Notes under the pieces: generated by a model
The model's database searches: none
Told to the model about the DNA's origin: nothing
Seen by the model: the letters and a program-made list of their open reading frames with translations, nothing else
Translations under genes and position numbers: made by a program
In this document: piece after piece, positions 1 to 5,914 of the stretch
Position numbering within the stretch: position 1 is the stretch's first letter
How the letters are laid out: every line of letters begins with the position of its first letter
Assembly: GCF_903643065.1 (NCBI RefSeq)
Contig: NZ_CAHJWX010000073.1
Location: 1 to 7,520, forward strand
DNA: 7,520 nt
Reading direction: 5' to 3'
DNA from: Sphingomonas bacterium
GTDB lineage: Bacteria > Pseudomonadota > Alphaproteobacteria > Sphingomonadales > Sphingomonadaceae

Positions 1-53
1 CCATACCCTCCTTCGACCGACTGCGCCCTCCGACGCCTCTGGCCCGCCTCGGC

Positions 54-1088
54 TTACGCCGCGGCTGCGACCGGAGCTCTGTAATCCTCCTGCTTCACCA
101 GCAACGCCCAGACGGTGCGCGCCATCTTGTTGGCGAGCGCTACGGTCACCAGCATGCGTGGCTTGCGGGCCAGCATGCCCTCGAGCCATGAACCCGCTGG
201 CGCCCCGCGCTTGCTCACCTGGAGCACGACCGCGCTGGCGCCGATGATGAGCAGGCGCCTCAGCGTTCGCTCTCCCATTCGCGAGATCGCACCGAGCTTC
301 TGCTTGCCGCCGGTGGACGCCTGTTTCGGCACCAACCCCAGCCAGGCGGCAAAGTCGCGCCCCTTGGCGAACGTCTCGGCCGGGGGCACTATCGCCGCGA
401 TTGCAGTGGCCGTGATCGGACCGATGCCGGGGATGGTCATCAGCCGCCGCGCTACCTCGTCCTCGCGAGCACGCCGGGTGATCTCCTTGTCCAGCGCCGC
501 TATTCGCTTGTCGAGATCGGCCAGCATGTCGACCATCATCGCGAACATCGGCCGCGCCGCCTCGGGCAGCGTTTCCCCGATCTCACCATCTTCGAGCAAA
601 TCCGCCAGCATCGCGAGGTGAGCGGCGCCCTTGGGCGCGACCCAGCCATACTCGCTCAGGTGACCGCGGATCGCATTGGCAAGCTGGGTGCGCTGCTTCA
701 CCGCCAGGTCGCGCGTGCGGAACACCAGCGCCGCCGCCTGCTGCTCCTCGCTCTTCACCGCCACGAAGCGCATGCTCGGGCGCTGTGCCGCCTCGCAAAT
801 CGCTTCGGCATCCACCGCATCGTTCTTGTGCCGCTTCACGAACGGCTTCACGTACGCTGGCGGGATCAGCCGAACCTCGTGACCCATCGCCCGCAGCTCC
901 CGTCCCCAGTGATGCGCGCCGCCGCAGGCTTCAAGCGCTACCAGGCAGCGCGGGTGAGCCGCAAAGAAGTCGAGCAGCTTGCCGCGCGTGATCCGCTTGC
1001 TGAACACCGCTCGCCCGGTCGCATCCGCTCCGTGTGCGTGAAAAACATGCTTGGCGATATCGAGACCGATCGTGGTAACCTCTGCCAT
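54..1088 (-). CDS. IS110/IS1111-family transposase (DEDD recombinase)
   Basis: This 344-aa protein has the full IS110-family architecture. The N-terminal RuvC-like DEDD domain shows D10 (in IGLDIAK), E53 (in ALEACGG), D90 and D93 (in KNDAVDAE). A central helical region follows (about 115-215), then a helix-hairpin-helix motif (LMTIPGIGPITATAI, 217-230). The C-terminal Tnp domain contains the conserved ASTGGKQKLG segment, where S258 matches the family's catalytic serine. No catalytic position is missing and the length is normal, so the gene looks functional. The start at 1088 is supported by a GGGAGG Shine-Dalgarno ending about 6 nt upstream. Known family role: an RNA-guided recombinase that excises a circular intermediate and reinserts at a short core. 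The helical region (TQLANAIRGHLSEYG) is more like the IS1111 branch, but I cannot assign the branch firmly. Confidence 0.95.
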   Translation of the reverse strand: MAEVTTIGLDIAKHVFHAHGADATGRAVFSKRITRGKLLDFFAAHPRCLVALEACGGAHHWGRELRAMGHEVRLIPPAYVKPFVKRHKNDAVDAEAICEAAQRPSMRFVAVKSEEQQAAALVFRTRDLAVKQRTQLANAIRGHLSEYGWVAPKGAAHLAMLADLLEDGEIGETLPEAARPMFAMMVDMLADLDKRIAALDKEITRRAREDEVARRLMTIPGIGPITATAIAAIVPPAETFAKGRDFAAWLGLVPKQASTGGKQKLGAISRMGERTLRRLLIIGASAVVLQVSKRGAPAGSWLEGMLARKPRMLVTVALANKMARTVWALLVKQEDYRAPVAAAA

Positions 1089-1204
1089 GGACGCCTCCCT
1101 CAGTGGTGTTCAACACCTCCACTCTGGCACATCGATGCCGTCGGGGGGCGTCCACCCCATCACCACAGCACGAAGCCGCTGCGCGGCAGTGGTGCTGGTG
1201 GTGA
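1089..1204 (-). ncRNA. Structured leader of the IS110-type transposase; candidate bridge RNA or RBS-sequestering leader
   Basis: This block has several nested inverted repeats. The outermost is GGACGCC (1089-1095) with GGCGTCC (1147-1153). It encloses GGTGTT-C-AACACC (1105-1117) and GGCA/TGCC (1126-1129/1136-1139). A long imperfect stem-loop sits beside it: TCACCA (1160-1165) with TGGTGA (1199-1204), CAGCAC (1166-1171) with GTGCTG (1192-1197), then a 3x4 internal loop and GCCGC/GCGGC (1175-1179/1183-1187). IS110-branch elements encode their bridge RNA upstream of the transposase, and internal-loop stem-loops are its signature. IS1111-branch elements carry it on the other side, which is mostly outside this window. 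The outer stem abuts the transposase ribosome site, so mRNA control is the main alternative. Confidence 0.35.
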
Positions 1205-1255
1205 GGTAGCGCGCCCGCGCTGAGGTTTGGCGCGGCTGGGGCGGCGGCAGACGAT

Positions 1256-1281
1256 GGAGTTCCTTCAACAAGAGGAACTCC
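1256..1281 (+). promoter_or_regulatory. Hairpin overlapping the integrase ribosome binding site
   Basis: GGAGTTCC (1256-1263) and GGAACTCC (1274-1281) form a perfect 8-bp inverted repeat with a 10-nt loop. The Shine-Dalgarno AGAGGA (1271-1276) for the integrase start at 1284 is partly inside the 3' arm. In RNA this would hide the ribosome site, suggesting the recombinase is translated only when the hairpin is opened. A role as part of the element's left end is also possible. Confidence 0.5.
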
Positions 1282-1283
1282 CG

Positions 1284-2189
1284 ATGGCAACTCTACCAAC
1301 CGAACGGCCCGTCACCCCGCTGCGTCAGCGCATGCTCGACGACATGGCGATGCGCTCGATGCGGTCGCGGACCCAGCATGACTATGTCCGTCATGTTCGC
1401 GCCTTCGCGGCGTTCCTTGGACGCTCGCCCGACACTGCGACCGCCGAGGACGTACGGCGTTTCCAGCTTCACCAGCGCGATCACGGTGCCGGCGAGTCCG
1501 TCATCGGCGCCACGGTGTCGGCGCTGCGCTTCCTGTTCACGGTGACGCTCGAGCGACCAGACCTGTCGCATCGTCTCGTGCTGGCACCTCGTCCCAGGAA
1601 GCTGCCCGACGTGCTGAGCGTCGACGAGGTGGCGCGGCTCCTGGAAGCAGCGCCGGGCATCAAGTACCGGGCGGCGCTGGGGGTGGCGTACGGCGCTGGC
1701 CTGCGCGTGTCGGAGGTCGCGCACCTCAAGGCCGACGACATCGACAGCAAGCGCATGCTGATCCGCATCGAGGAGGGCAAAGGGCGCAAGGACCGCAACG
1801 CGATGCTGTCGCCGCAGCTGCTCGAGCTGCTGCGGCTGTGGTGGCGTGAGGGCAAGCGGCGCAGCGTCCTGTTGCCGCATGGCTGGCTGTTCCCAGGGCG
1901 CAGCTACACCGACCCGGTCTCGACCCGGCAGCTGCACCGCGCCGTGTGCGAGGCGGCCGACGCTGCCGGCATCCGCAAGCGCGTCAGCCCGCACACGCTG
2001 CGCCACAGCTTCGCCACCCACCTGCTCGAGCAGGACGTCGACATCCGCGTGATCCAGGTGCTGCTCGGGCACAGCAAGCTGGAGACCACCGCGCTTTACA
2101 CCAAGGTCGCCACCCGCACGATCCGCGCCGTGACCGGCCCGCTCGACCGGTTGATGGCGCTGATGGAGGGGAAGCCTCCCGCCGGTTGA
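1284..2189 (+). CDS. Tyrosine recombinase/integrase (XerD-like), IS91-associated
   Basis: This is a 301-aa site-specific recombinase. The N-terminal SAM-like core-binding domain covers about residues 10-95 (TQHDYVRHVRAFAAFLG). The catalytic domain covers about 108-285 with every active-site residue: R141 (GAGLRVSE), K166 (EGKGRKDR), H237 and R240 (HTLRHSFATHL), H263 (LLGHSKLETT) and the nucleophile Y272 (ALYTKV). I chose the ATG at 1284 because AGAGGA lies 7 nt upstream. An in-frame TTG at 1227 would add 19 residues with no ribosome site. The IS91-type transposase starts 6 nt after its stop, so the two are probably co-translated as parts of one element. Unlike chromosomal XerC/XerD it sits in a transposon cassette. 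Its exact job there (resolving transposition intermediates or aiding integration) is not shown by the sequence. Confidence 0.93.
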   Translation: MATLPTERPVTPLRQRMLDDMAMRSMRSRTQHDYVRHVRAFAAFLGRSPDTATAEDVRRFQLHQRDHGAGESVIGATVSALRFLFTVTLERPDLSHRLVLAPRPRKLPDVLSVDEVARLLEAAPGIKYRAALGVAYGAGLRVSEVAHLKADDIDSKRMLIRIEEGKGRKDRNAMLSPQLLELLRLWWREGKRRSVLLPHGWLFPGRSYTDPVSTRQLHRAVCEAADAAGIRKRVSPHTLRHSFATHLLEQDVDIRVIQVLLGHSKLETTALYTKVATRTIRAVTGPLDRLMALMEGKPPAG

Positions 2190-2195
2190 CGCCGC

Positions 2196-3389
2196 GTGCG
2201 CACCTCCATCGAGGTCGCCGACATCTTCCGCGCCGCAGGCCGTGCGTACCGAGCGGCGCATGCCGGACACCTGAGCCTGGACCAGCTCAAGGTGATGTCG
2301 GCTATCGAGACCTGCCGCACCGCCGTCATGGGTGGCCACGTCGAGGCCTGCACCGACTGCGGGCATTGGCGGGTCGCCTACAACAGCTGCCGCAACCGTC
2401 ACTGCCCGCGGTGCCAGGGTGCGGCTGCGCGCACCTGGCTTGCCGAGCGCGAGGCCGACCTCCTCCCGGTCGGATACTTCCACGTCGTCTTCACGCTCCC
2501 CGCCGAGGTCGCCGACATCGCGTTCCAGAACAAGGCGGCGGTCTACGGCCTGCTGTTCCAGGCGGCGTCCGAGACGATGACGACGATCGCGGCCGACCCG
2601 AAGCATCTCGGTGCCCGCATCGGCATCACCGCGGTCCTTCACACATGGGGGTCGGCGATGACCCACCATCCGCACATCCACATGATCGTGCCGGGTGGCG
2701 GCATCGCGCGTGACGGCTCGCGCTGGATATCGTCGCGCCCGGCGTTCCTGCTGCCGGTGCGTGTACTCGGCAAGCTGTTCCGACGCCTGTTCCTGACCCG
2801 GTTGATGGCGCTGCACGATGCCGGGCGGCTCGCCTTCTACGGCGGCATGGTGCACCTCGCCGACCGCCGCGCCTTCCTGCGTCACCTGTCGCCGGTCCGG
2901 AAGAAGAACTGGGTCGTCTATGCCAAGCGACCGTTCGCCGGGCCCGAGACCGTGCTCGCCTATCTGTCGCGTTACACCCACCGGGTCGCGATCTCGAACA
3001 GCCGCCTCCTGCGCTTCGACGAGAGCGGCGTGACGTTCCGCTACAAGGATTATCGTCGCGCCGGCGCCGACCGGCAGCAGGTCATGACCCTCGCCACCGA
3101 CGAGTTCATCCGCCGCTTCCTGCTCCACGTCCTGCCGAAGGGCTTCCACCGCATCCGTCACTACGGTCTGCTCGCGGGTGCCACCCGCAAGGCCCGTCTC
3201 GACCACGTCCGCCAGCTGCTTGGCGTGGTGCCGCCCGCCACCACCGATGCGCCGGCCGACCCGCCGGATGTCCGACCGCCGTGCCCATGCTGCGGCGGGC
3301 ACATGGTCGTCATCGAGACCTTCGAGCGCTCGTGCCGACCACGGGCCCCGCCGCACGCCACCGCTTCAACCGGGACCACGATGCCATGA
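2196..3389 (+). CDS. IS91-family transposase (HUH/Y2 rolling-circle type)
   Basis: This 397-aa protein nicks and joins single-stranded DNA during rolling-circle transposition. The N-terminal zinc-binding region has C52-x2-C55, C65-x4-C70 and C70-x2-C73 with nearby histidines (CTDCGHW, SCRNRHCPRC). The metal-binding HUH motif is at H160-I-H162 (THHPHIHMIVPGGG). The two nucleophile tyrosines fall at Y256 and Y260 (AYLSRYTHRVAISNSRL), the YxxxY spacing of IS91. A cysteine cluster near the C-terminus (CPCCGG, 363-368) is usual for the group. The start is GTG at 2196, 6 nt after the integrase stop, with no strong ribosome site of its own, so translational coupling is likely. Length and catalytic residues look intact. 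The downstream hairpin and CAAG fit the origin end on which it would act. Confidence 0.95.
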   Translation: MRTSIEVADIFRAAGRAYRAAHAGHLSLDQLKVMSAIETCRTAVMGGHVEACTDCGHWRVAYNSCRNRHCPRCQGAAARTWLAEREADLLPVGYFHVVFTLPAEVADIAFQNKAAVYGLLFQAASETMTTIAADPKHLGARIGITAVLHTWGSAMTHHPHIHMIVPGGGIARDGSRWISSRPAFLLPVRVLGKLFRRLFLTRLMALHDAGRLAFYGGMVHLADRRAFLRHLSPVRKKNWVVYAKRPFAGPETVLAYLSRYTHRVAISNSRLLRFDESGVTFRYKDYRRAGADRQQVMTLATDEFIRRFLLHVLPKGFHRIRHYGLLAGATRKARLDHVRQLLGVVPPATTDAPADPPDVRPPCPCCGGHMVVIETFERSCRPRAPPHATASTGTTMP

Positions 3390-3649
3390 CCCCGCATGGC
3401 CCAGCTTCATCATGCCGCGCAGTTCCTGCGCTCCGGCGATGATGCCGCTCGCGCGGACGACACCATCGACCGCGTTGGCACCCATCTCAAGCCCCTGTTC
3501 AGAGCAACGTCGATGCCGAACACCGTCCCTGACAGCCATGTTGCCGACCGCTGACGCCTACGCCGACAGCCGTCCCGCGCATCTCACAACAGGGCCAAAC
3601 CCGAAAAACCCATAGGTCACCGCCCGTGGCCCGCGGCTTCCTGCCTTGG
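3390..3649. other. Non-coding 3' region of the IS91-like element
   Basis: This stretch lies between the transposase stop and the terminal hairpin. I see no recognisable gene. One in-frame ORF of 52 codons (ATG 3396, stop 3554) follows the transposase immediately but lacks a ribosome site and resembles nothing I know. The last part (about 3601-3649) becomes C-rich with a CCGCGG palindrome, as in the sub-terminal part of IS91-type origin ends. Confidence 0.5.
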
Positions 3650-3690
3650 AGGATATCGTACATCTGTCGATGCCCGATATCCTTCACAAG
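3650..3690 (+). repeat. Probable origin-end hairpin of the IS91-like element, followed by CAAG
   Basis: AGGATATCG (3650-3658) and CGATATCCT (3675-3683) are a perfect 9-bp inverted repeat. Inside it CATC (3661-3664) pairs with GATG (3669-3672) around a TGTC loop, giving a stem with a symmetric 2x2 internal loop. CAAG follows at 3687-3690. IS91 transposases act at an origin end with a subterminal hairpin, next to a tetranucleotide of the CTTG/GAAC type (CAAG is the complement of CTTG). Assigning this as the origin end is inference from position and structure. Confidence 0.5.
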
Positions 3691-3769
3691 CCCGGACGTC
3701 CAGCGCGCCTCGGACGCTTCCGGAAACTAGCCGTTCGTTCATTCATCCGCCCGCTGCGCCAACGCTAAC

Positions 3770-3806
3770 GTCGCCATCGACCAACCGCCTTTAGGGATAT
3801 GGCGAC
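3770..3806 (-). terminator. Stem-loop directly after the periplasmic protein gene
   Basis: GTCGCCAT (3770-3777) and ATGGCGAC (3799-3806) form a perfect 8-bp stem with a 21-nt loop, beginning at the base next to the stop codon (3807-3809). No T-run follows on the minus strand, so it may stabilise the mRNA end rather than terminate by itself. Confidence 0.4.
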
Positions 3807-4991
3807 TTACTGCGCCCGAGCCTTGCTTCCCAGCGCGTAGCCCGGCTCGAACGGCGCACCCTCGAACTCCAGCGCGTAGATGCTGGTCGACGCGCAATGG
3901 CTTTGCGAGCCGTTGGTAAAGGTGGCTGGCCGAAGACGCTCCACCGCCTTGGCCGGACCCATCCATGCTCTGACGGGGGCGAGCTCCTGTCCAGGTAGCA
4001 GCCGCTCCTGCTTCAAATCGAGCTGCCCAACATAGACGACCTCCCCCGCGCCGACGTCGAACGCGGGCGACCCTAGACAGAAGTTCAGCGCCATGATCCC
4101 GTCCACCATCGAGTTGATCCGCCACCGCCCCGGGGGCACCGCGAATGCCAGGAAGTTGCCGCCGGACGACGTGCCCAGCGTGCCGACGAACGCGGTAAGC
4201 ACGTCCGGCGCATGGTCGAGCGTCGAAGGCATAACGTTTGCGTCCGCCCCCACGCGGTTGAACGAAAAGCCGTTCCCTTGGCGCAGACTCATGCCCTTGA
4301 TGTTGACGACAATCAGCGCCGATCCCGGAGGCGCGCTATCGAGCAGCTCGGGCTTGAGCGCCTTCTTGGGCCACTTCGGGTCGAGCTTGACACGTTCGGG
4401 CTTGGGCGCGGCCCGATCGGCCGCCTTGTCGGCCTTGAGTGTTGCGGAGACGGTGGAGCCGACCGCGAGCACGCTCAGCTGGCCGTTCCGGGTGTGCTGA
4501 GCGTGAAGCGAGAAATGGTTCACCGAGGCGAGCGCCGCGTCGTTGTGCCACACCCGGACGACCTGGCCGTGCGGCGTCTCCGCTCCGATCCAGGGCGCGA
4601 GCTTAGCTGCCAGTTCCGCGGACGGCAGCGCCGCCAACCCCGCGCCCTCGGTGTCGTCGAGCTGCACCACCCGCCACCCCCGCACGACCATGCAGTTCTC
4701 GATCCCCGCGGACATTACCCCGCGCGACGCCGAATCCGCCCGGGCGCCCGCGATCAGGGCGTCGAGAACTCCCACCCCGCCAAAACCCTCTTGTGCCGAG
4801 CGCATGTCCGAAATGGCGAGCAGACAGGCCTTTACGTCGGCATCGTGCTTAGCCCCGTCCGCATCGGGCCAATTGTAATATGTGTAACCGCGCGTCATCC
4901 GCCCGAGGTTGAGGTCACCCCCGTCACCAGCCGGCGCGGCCGCGGCGCCAAGCGCCGCCAATGCGCCAAGCGCCATGACACCGAAATCCAT
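3807..4991 (-). CDS. Secreted/periplasmic protein of unknown function
   Basis: I do not recognise this 394-aa protein as a named family. The ATG at 4991 is supported by GGGGGAG about 8 nt upstream and opens a signal-peptide-like N-terminus (MDFGVMALGALAALGAAAAP; cleavage probably near residue 19-22, no lipobox). An upstream in-frame ATG at 5084 would bury this signal 31 residues in and is less likely. The N-terminal half (35-165) holds C56 and C100; the segment ENCMVVRGWRVV recalls the C-M-x3-G-[WY] motif of many small envelope lipoproteins. A charged, proline-rich linker (185-222) precedes a beta-rich C-terminal half with FAVPPGRWRI (283-292) and GAGEVVYVGQL (314-324), reminiscent of DUF2846-type periplasmic beta domains. 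It is divergent from the pterin operon and separated from the IS91-like element by about 120 bases. Function is unknown. Confidence 0.8.
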   Translation of the reverse strand: MDFGVMALGALAALGAAAAPAGDGGDLNLGRMTRGYTYYNWPDADGAKHDADVKACLLAISDMRSAQEGFGGVGVLDALIAGARADSASRGVMSAGIENCMVVRGWRVVQLDDTEGAGLAALPSAELAAKLAPWIGAETPHGQVVRVWHNDAALASVNHFSLHAQHTRNGQLSVLAVGSTVSATLKADKAADRAAPKPERVKLDPKWPKKALKPELLDSAPPGSALIVVNIKGMSLRQGNGFSFNRVGADANVMPSTLDHAPDVLTAFVGTLGTSSGGNFLAFAVPPGRWRINSMVDGIMALNFCLGSPAFDVGAGEVVYVGQLDLKQERLLPGQELAPVRAWMGPAKAVERLRPATFTNGSQSHCASTSIYALEFEGAPFEPGYALGSKARAQ

Positions 4992-5156
4992 GCGTCCGCT
5001 CCCCCGGCTAGCAACGCTGCGCCGCTCCCCTTGAGAGTTACGGGCAACCCTCCAAAACGGCAAGCTCTGCCGCCGGGGCAGCATCTTACACCTTCAAGTC
5101 GGCCGCGGCGTTGATCGCGCGCGATTTCGGCCCATAGTGGCCGGACGGAGGAGCCG
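4992..5156. promoter_or_regulatory. Divergent intergenic region
   Basis: This region separates the minus-strand periplasmic gene from the plus-strand leader ORF. It should hold promoters for both. The only elements I can point to are the plus-strand promoter/palindrome at 5111-5138 and the two ribosome sites. No convincing minus-strand promoter could be picked out of the GC-rich sequence. Confidence 0.4.
5111..5138 (+). promoter_or_regulatory. Candidate promoter with a palindromic operator in its spacer
   Basis: TTGATC (5111-5116) and CATAGT (5133-5138) are 16 bases apart and each matches 4 of 6 sigma-70 consensus positions. A perfect 12-bp palindrome, ATCGCGCGCGAT (5114-5125), overlaps the -35 and spacer, where a dimeric repressor would block polymerase. 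The expected start point would be just before the ribosome site of the leader ORF. GC-rich palindromes can arise by chance, so this is tentative. Confidence 0.3.
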
Positions 5157-5237
5157 ATGCTGTTCGAGACGTTGGCGGCCGGCAATGGGCTGTCGAGGTC
5201 GCTGGCGACGAGATCGTCACACGAGAAGGGAAGCTAG
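5157..5237 (+). CDS. Small leader ORF upstream of the pterin operon (26 aa)
   Basis: This short ORF begins with ATG preceded by GGAGGAG (5147-5153), the strongest ribosome site in the window. It encodes 26 residues (MLFETLAAGNGLSRSLATRS... ending HEKGS) and stops at TAG 5235-5237, only 4 nt before the probable TTG start of the reductase. It is too short for a domain assignment. Strong initiation, immediate termination and a weak-start downstream gene suggest translational coupling: ribosomes finishing here could reinitiate at 5242. It may instead be a remnant of a former gene start. Whether the peptide itself matters cannot be told from sequence. Confidence 0.4.
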   Translation: MLFETLAAGNGLSRSLATRSSHEKGS

Positions 5238-5241
5238 CATC

Positions 5242-5907
5242 TTGCACGTGATCATTACCGGCGCGAACGGCACCCTGGGACATGCGGTCTTGCGCCGTCA
5301 GCAGAACGCCGGTGCTCGGGTGGCATCCGTGCATGGTGCTTCGGGCAACGACGATCCGGCAGCCGGCACGTTCAGAACCGACAATCTGGCAGACGAAGCG
5401 GAGGCTCGCGAGGTAATCGGGCGAGCAAGCGAGTGGCTCGGCGCCATCGACTCGCTTATCCATCTTGCCGGTGGGTTCAGTTGGATCGAGGTCGGTTCGT
5501 CGAAGCTGGCCGATTGGCGAGCGATGTTCGACGCGAATATCGCAACCGCGGTGGCGACGATCGGCGCTGCGCTACCGACGATGCGTGACGGCGGATCGAT
5601 CGTTCTCGTCGGAGCCAACTCGGCACAGCCTGCCGGTGCCGGCTTCGGTCCTTACGGCGCGGCGAAGTCCGGTGTGGCTCGGCTGGTTGAAGCTCTCTCG
5701 ATCGAGCTGAGGCCCAGGCGCATTCGCGTGAATGCGGTGCTGCCGGCCATCATCGACACGCCGAAGAACCGCTCGGACATGCCGGATGCGAATCCTGAAA
5801 CCTGGACAGGGCTAGACGCGATCGCGGACGTGATCGCCTTCCTCGTGTCAGACCATTCCCGCGCGATCAACGGCGCGCTGGTGCCGGTGACGAATGCAGC
5901 CCGATAG
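5242..5907 (+). CDS. Short-chain dehydrogenase resembling quinonoid dihydropteridine reductase
   Basis: This 221-aa Rossmann-fold oxidoreductase has TGANGTLG (6-13) for the NAD(P) cofactor and LAGG (75-78) in place of the usual NAG. N99, S127 (GANSAQ), Y138 and K142 (YGAAK) form the SDR catalytic set. Two stretches match animal dihydropteridine reductase better than typical FabG-like SDRs: the AGG turn, and NAVLPAIIDTPKNRSDMP with a following WT (164-189), equivalent to the AVLPVTLDTPMNR...MP...WT segment of human QDPR as I recall it. The family reduces quinonoid dihydropterin to tetrahydropterin with NADH/NADPH in the cytosol. The next gene, 7 nt downstream, makes that substrate. The TTG at 5242 follows AAGGGAAG and begins exactly at the first beta strand; the longer GTG start at 5137 adds an arginine-rich, un-SDR-like N-terminus. 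Confidence 0.85.
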   Translation: MHVIITGANGTLGHAVLRRQQNAGARVASVHGASGNDDPAAGTFRTDNLADEAEAREVIGRASEWLGAIDSLIHLAGGFSWIEVGSSKLADWRAMFDANIATAVATIGAALPTMRDGGSIVLVGANSAQPAGAGFGPYGAAKSGVARLVEALSIELRPRRIRVNAVLPAIIDTPKNRSDMPDANPETWTGLDAIADVIAFLVSDHSRAINGALVPVTNAAR

Positions 5908-5914
5908 GAGTGAC

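Larger units (their letters stand above)
1..1205 (-). mobile_element. IS110/IS1111-family insertion sequence (3' end cut by window edge)
   Basis: The transposase family identifies this as an IS110-type element, a group that moves through a DEDD/serine recombinase guided by an element-encoded RNA and usually lacks conspicuous terminal inverted repeats. The transposase stop is 53 bases from the window edge, so its downstream end may lie outside. The upstream boundary is inferred: a structured non-coding block ends at 1204, and beyond it begins the leader of an unrelated element. No terminal repeat or target duplication could be recognised, so both borders are approximate. Confidence 0.6.
1205..3686 (+). 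mobile_element. IS91-family-like element carrying a tyrosine recombinase plus an HUH transposase
   Basis: Two co-oriented recombinase genes 6 nt apart (1284-2189 and 2196-3389) are followed by about 300 bases of non-coding DNA ending in a strong hairpin (3650-3683) and CAAG (3687-3690). IS91-type elements transpose by rolling-circle replication from an origin end downstream of the transposase, and tetranucleotides such as CTTG/CAAG or GAAC/GTTC adjoin that end. I therefore infer the right end near 3686. The left (terminus) end lies somewhere between the IS110-type leader and the integrase start and is not resolved; 1205 is a placeholder. IS91 elements do not duplicate their target, so no flanking repeat is expected. 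Confidence 0.6.

Noticed and set aside
618..1223. 201-codon plus-strand frame over the IS110 transposase
   Set aside because: The minus strand encodes the complete DEDD/serine transposase; this frame has no family features.
1227..1283. TTG start for the integrase
   Set aside because: No ribosome site precedes it, while ATG 1284 has AGAGGA at good spacing. The extra 19 residues are not typical of the family.
1293..3356. 687-codon open frame on the minus strand
   Set aside because: It lies opposite the integrase and IS91 transposase, both of which have complete catalytic motifs. Its translation is low-complexity and rich in R, G, H and D with no domain. It is a GC-rich antisense shadow.
3396..3554. 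52-codon ORF directly after the IS91 transposase
   Set aside because: It is in frame and open, but has no Shine-Dalgarno and no recognisable similarity. It is most likely part of the non-coding origin side of the element.
4212..5114. 300-codon plus-strand frame
   Set aside because: It is opposite the periplasmic protein gene, is arginine-rich and has no signal or motif. The minus-strand frame has a signal peptide and a ribosome site.
5137..5241. Longer N-terminus for the SDR from GTG 5137
   Set aside because: The extension is arginine-rich, precedes the Rossmann first strand and lacks a ribosome site. TTG 5242 follows AAGGGAAG and matches SDR family starts.
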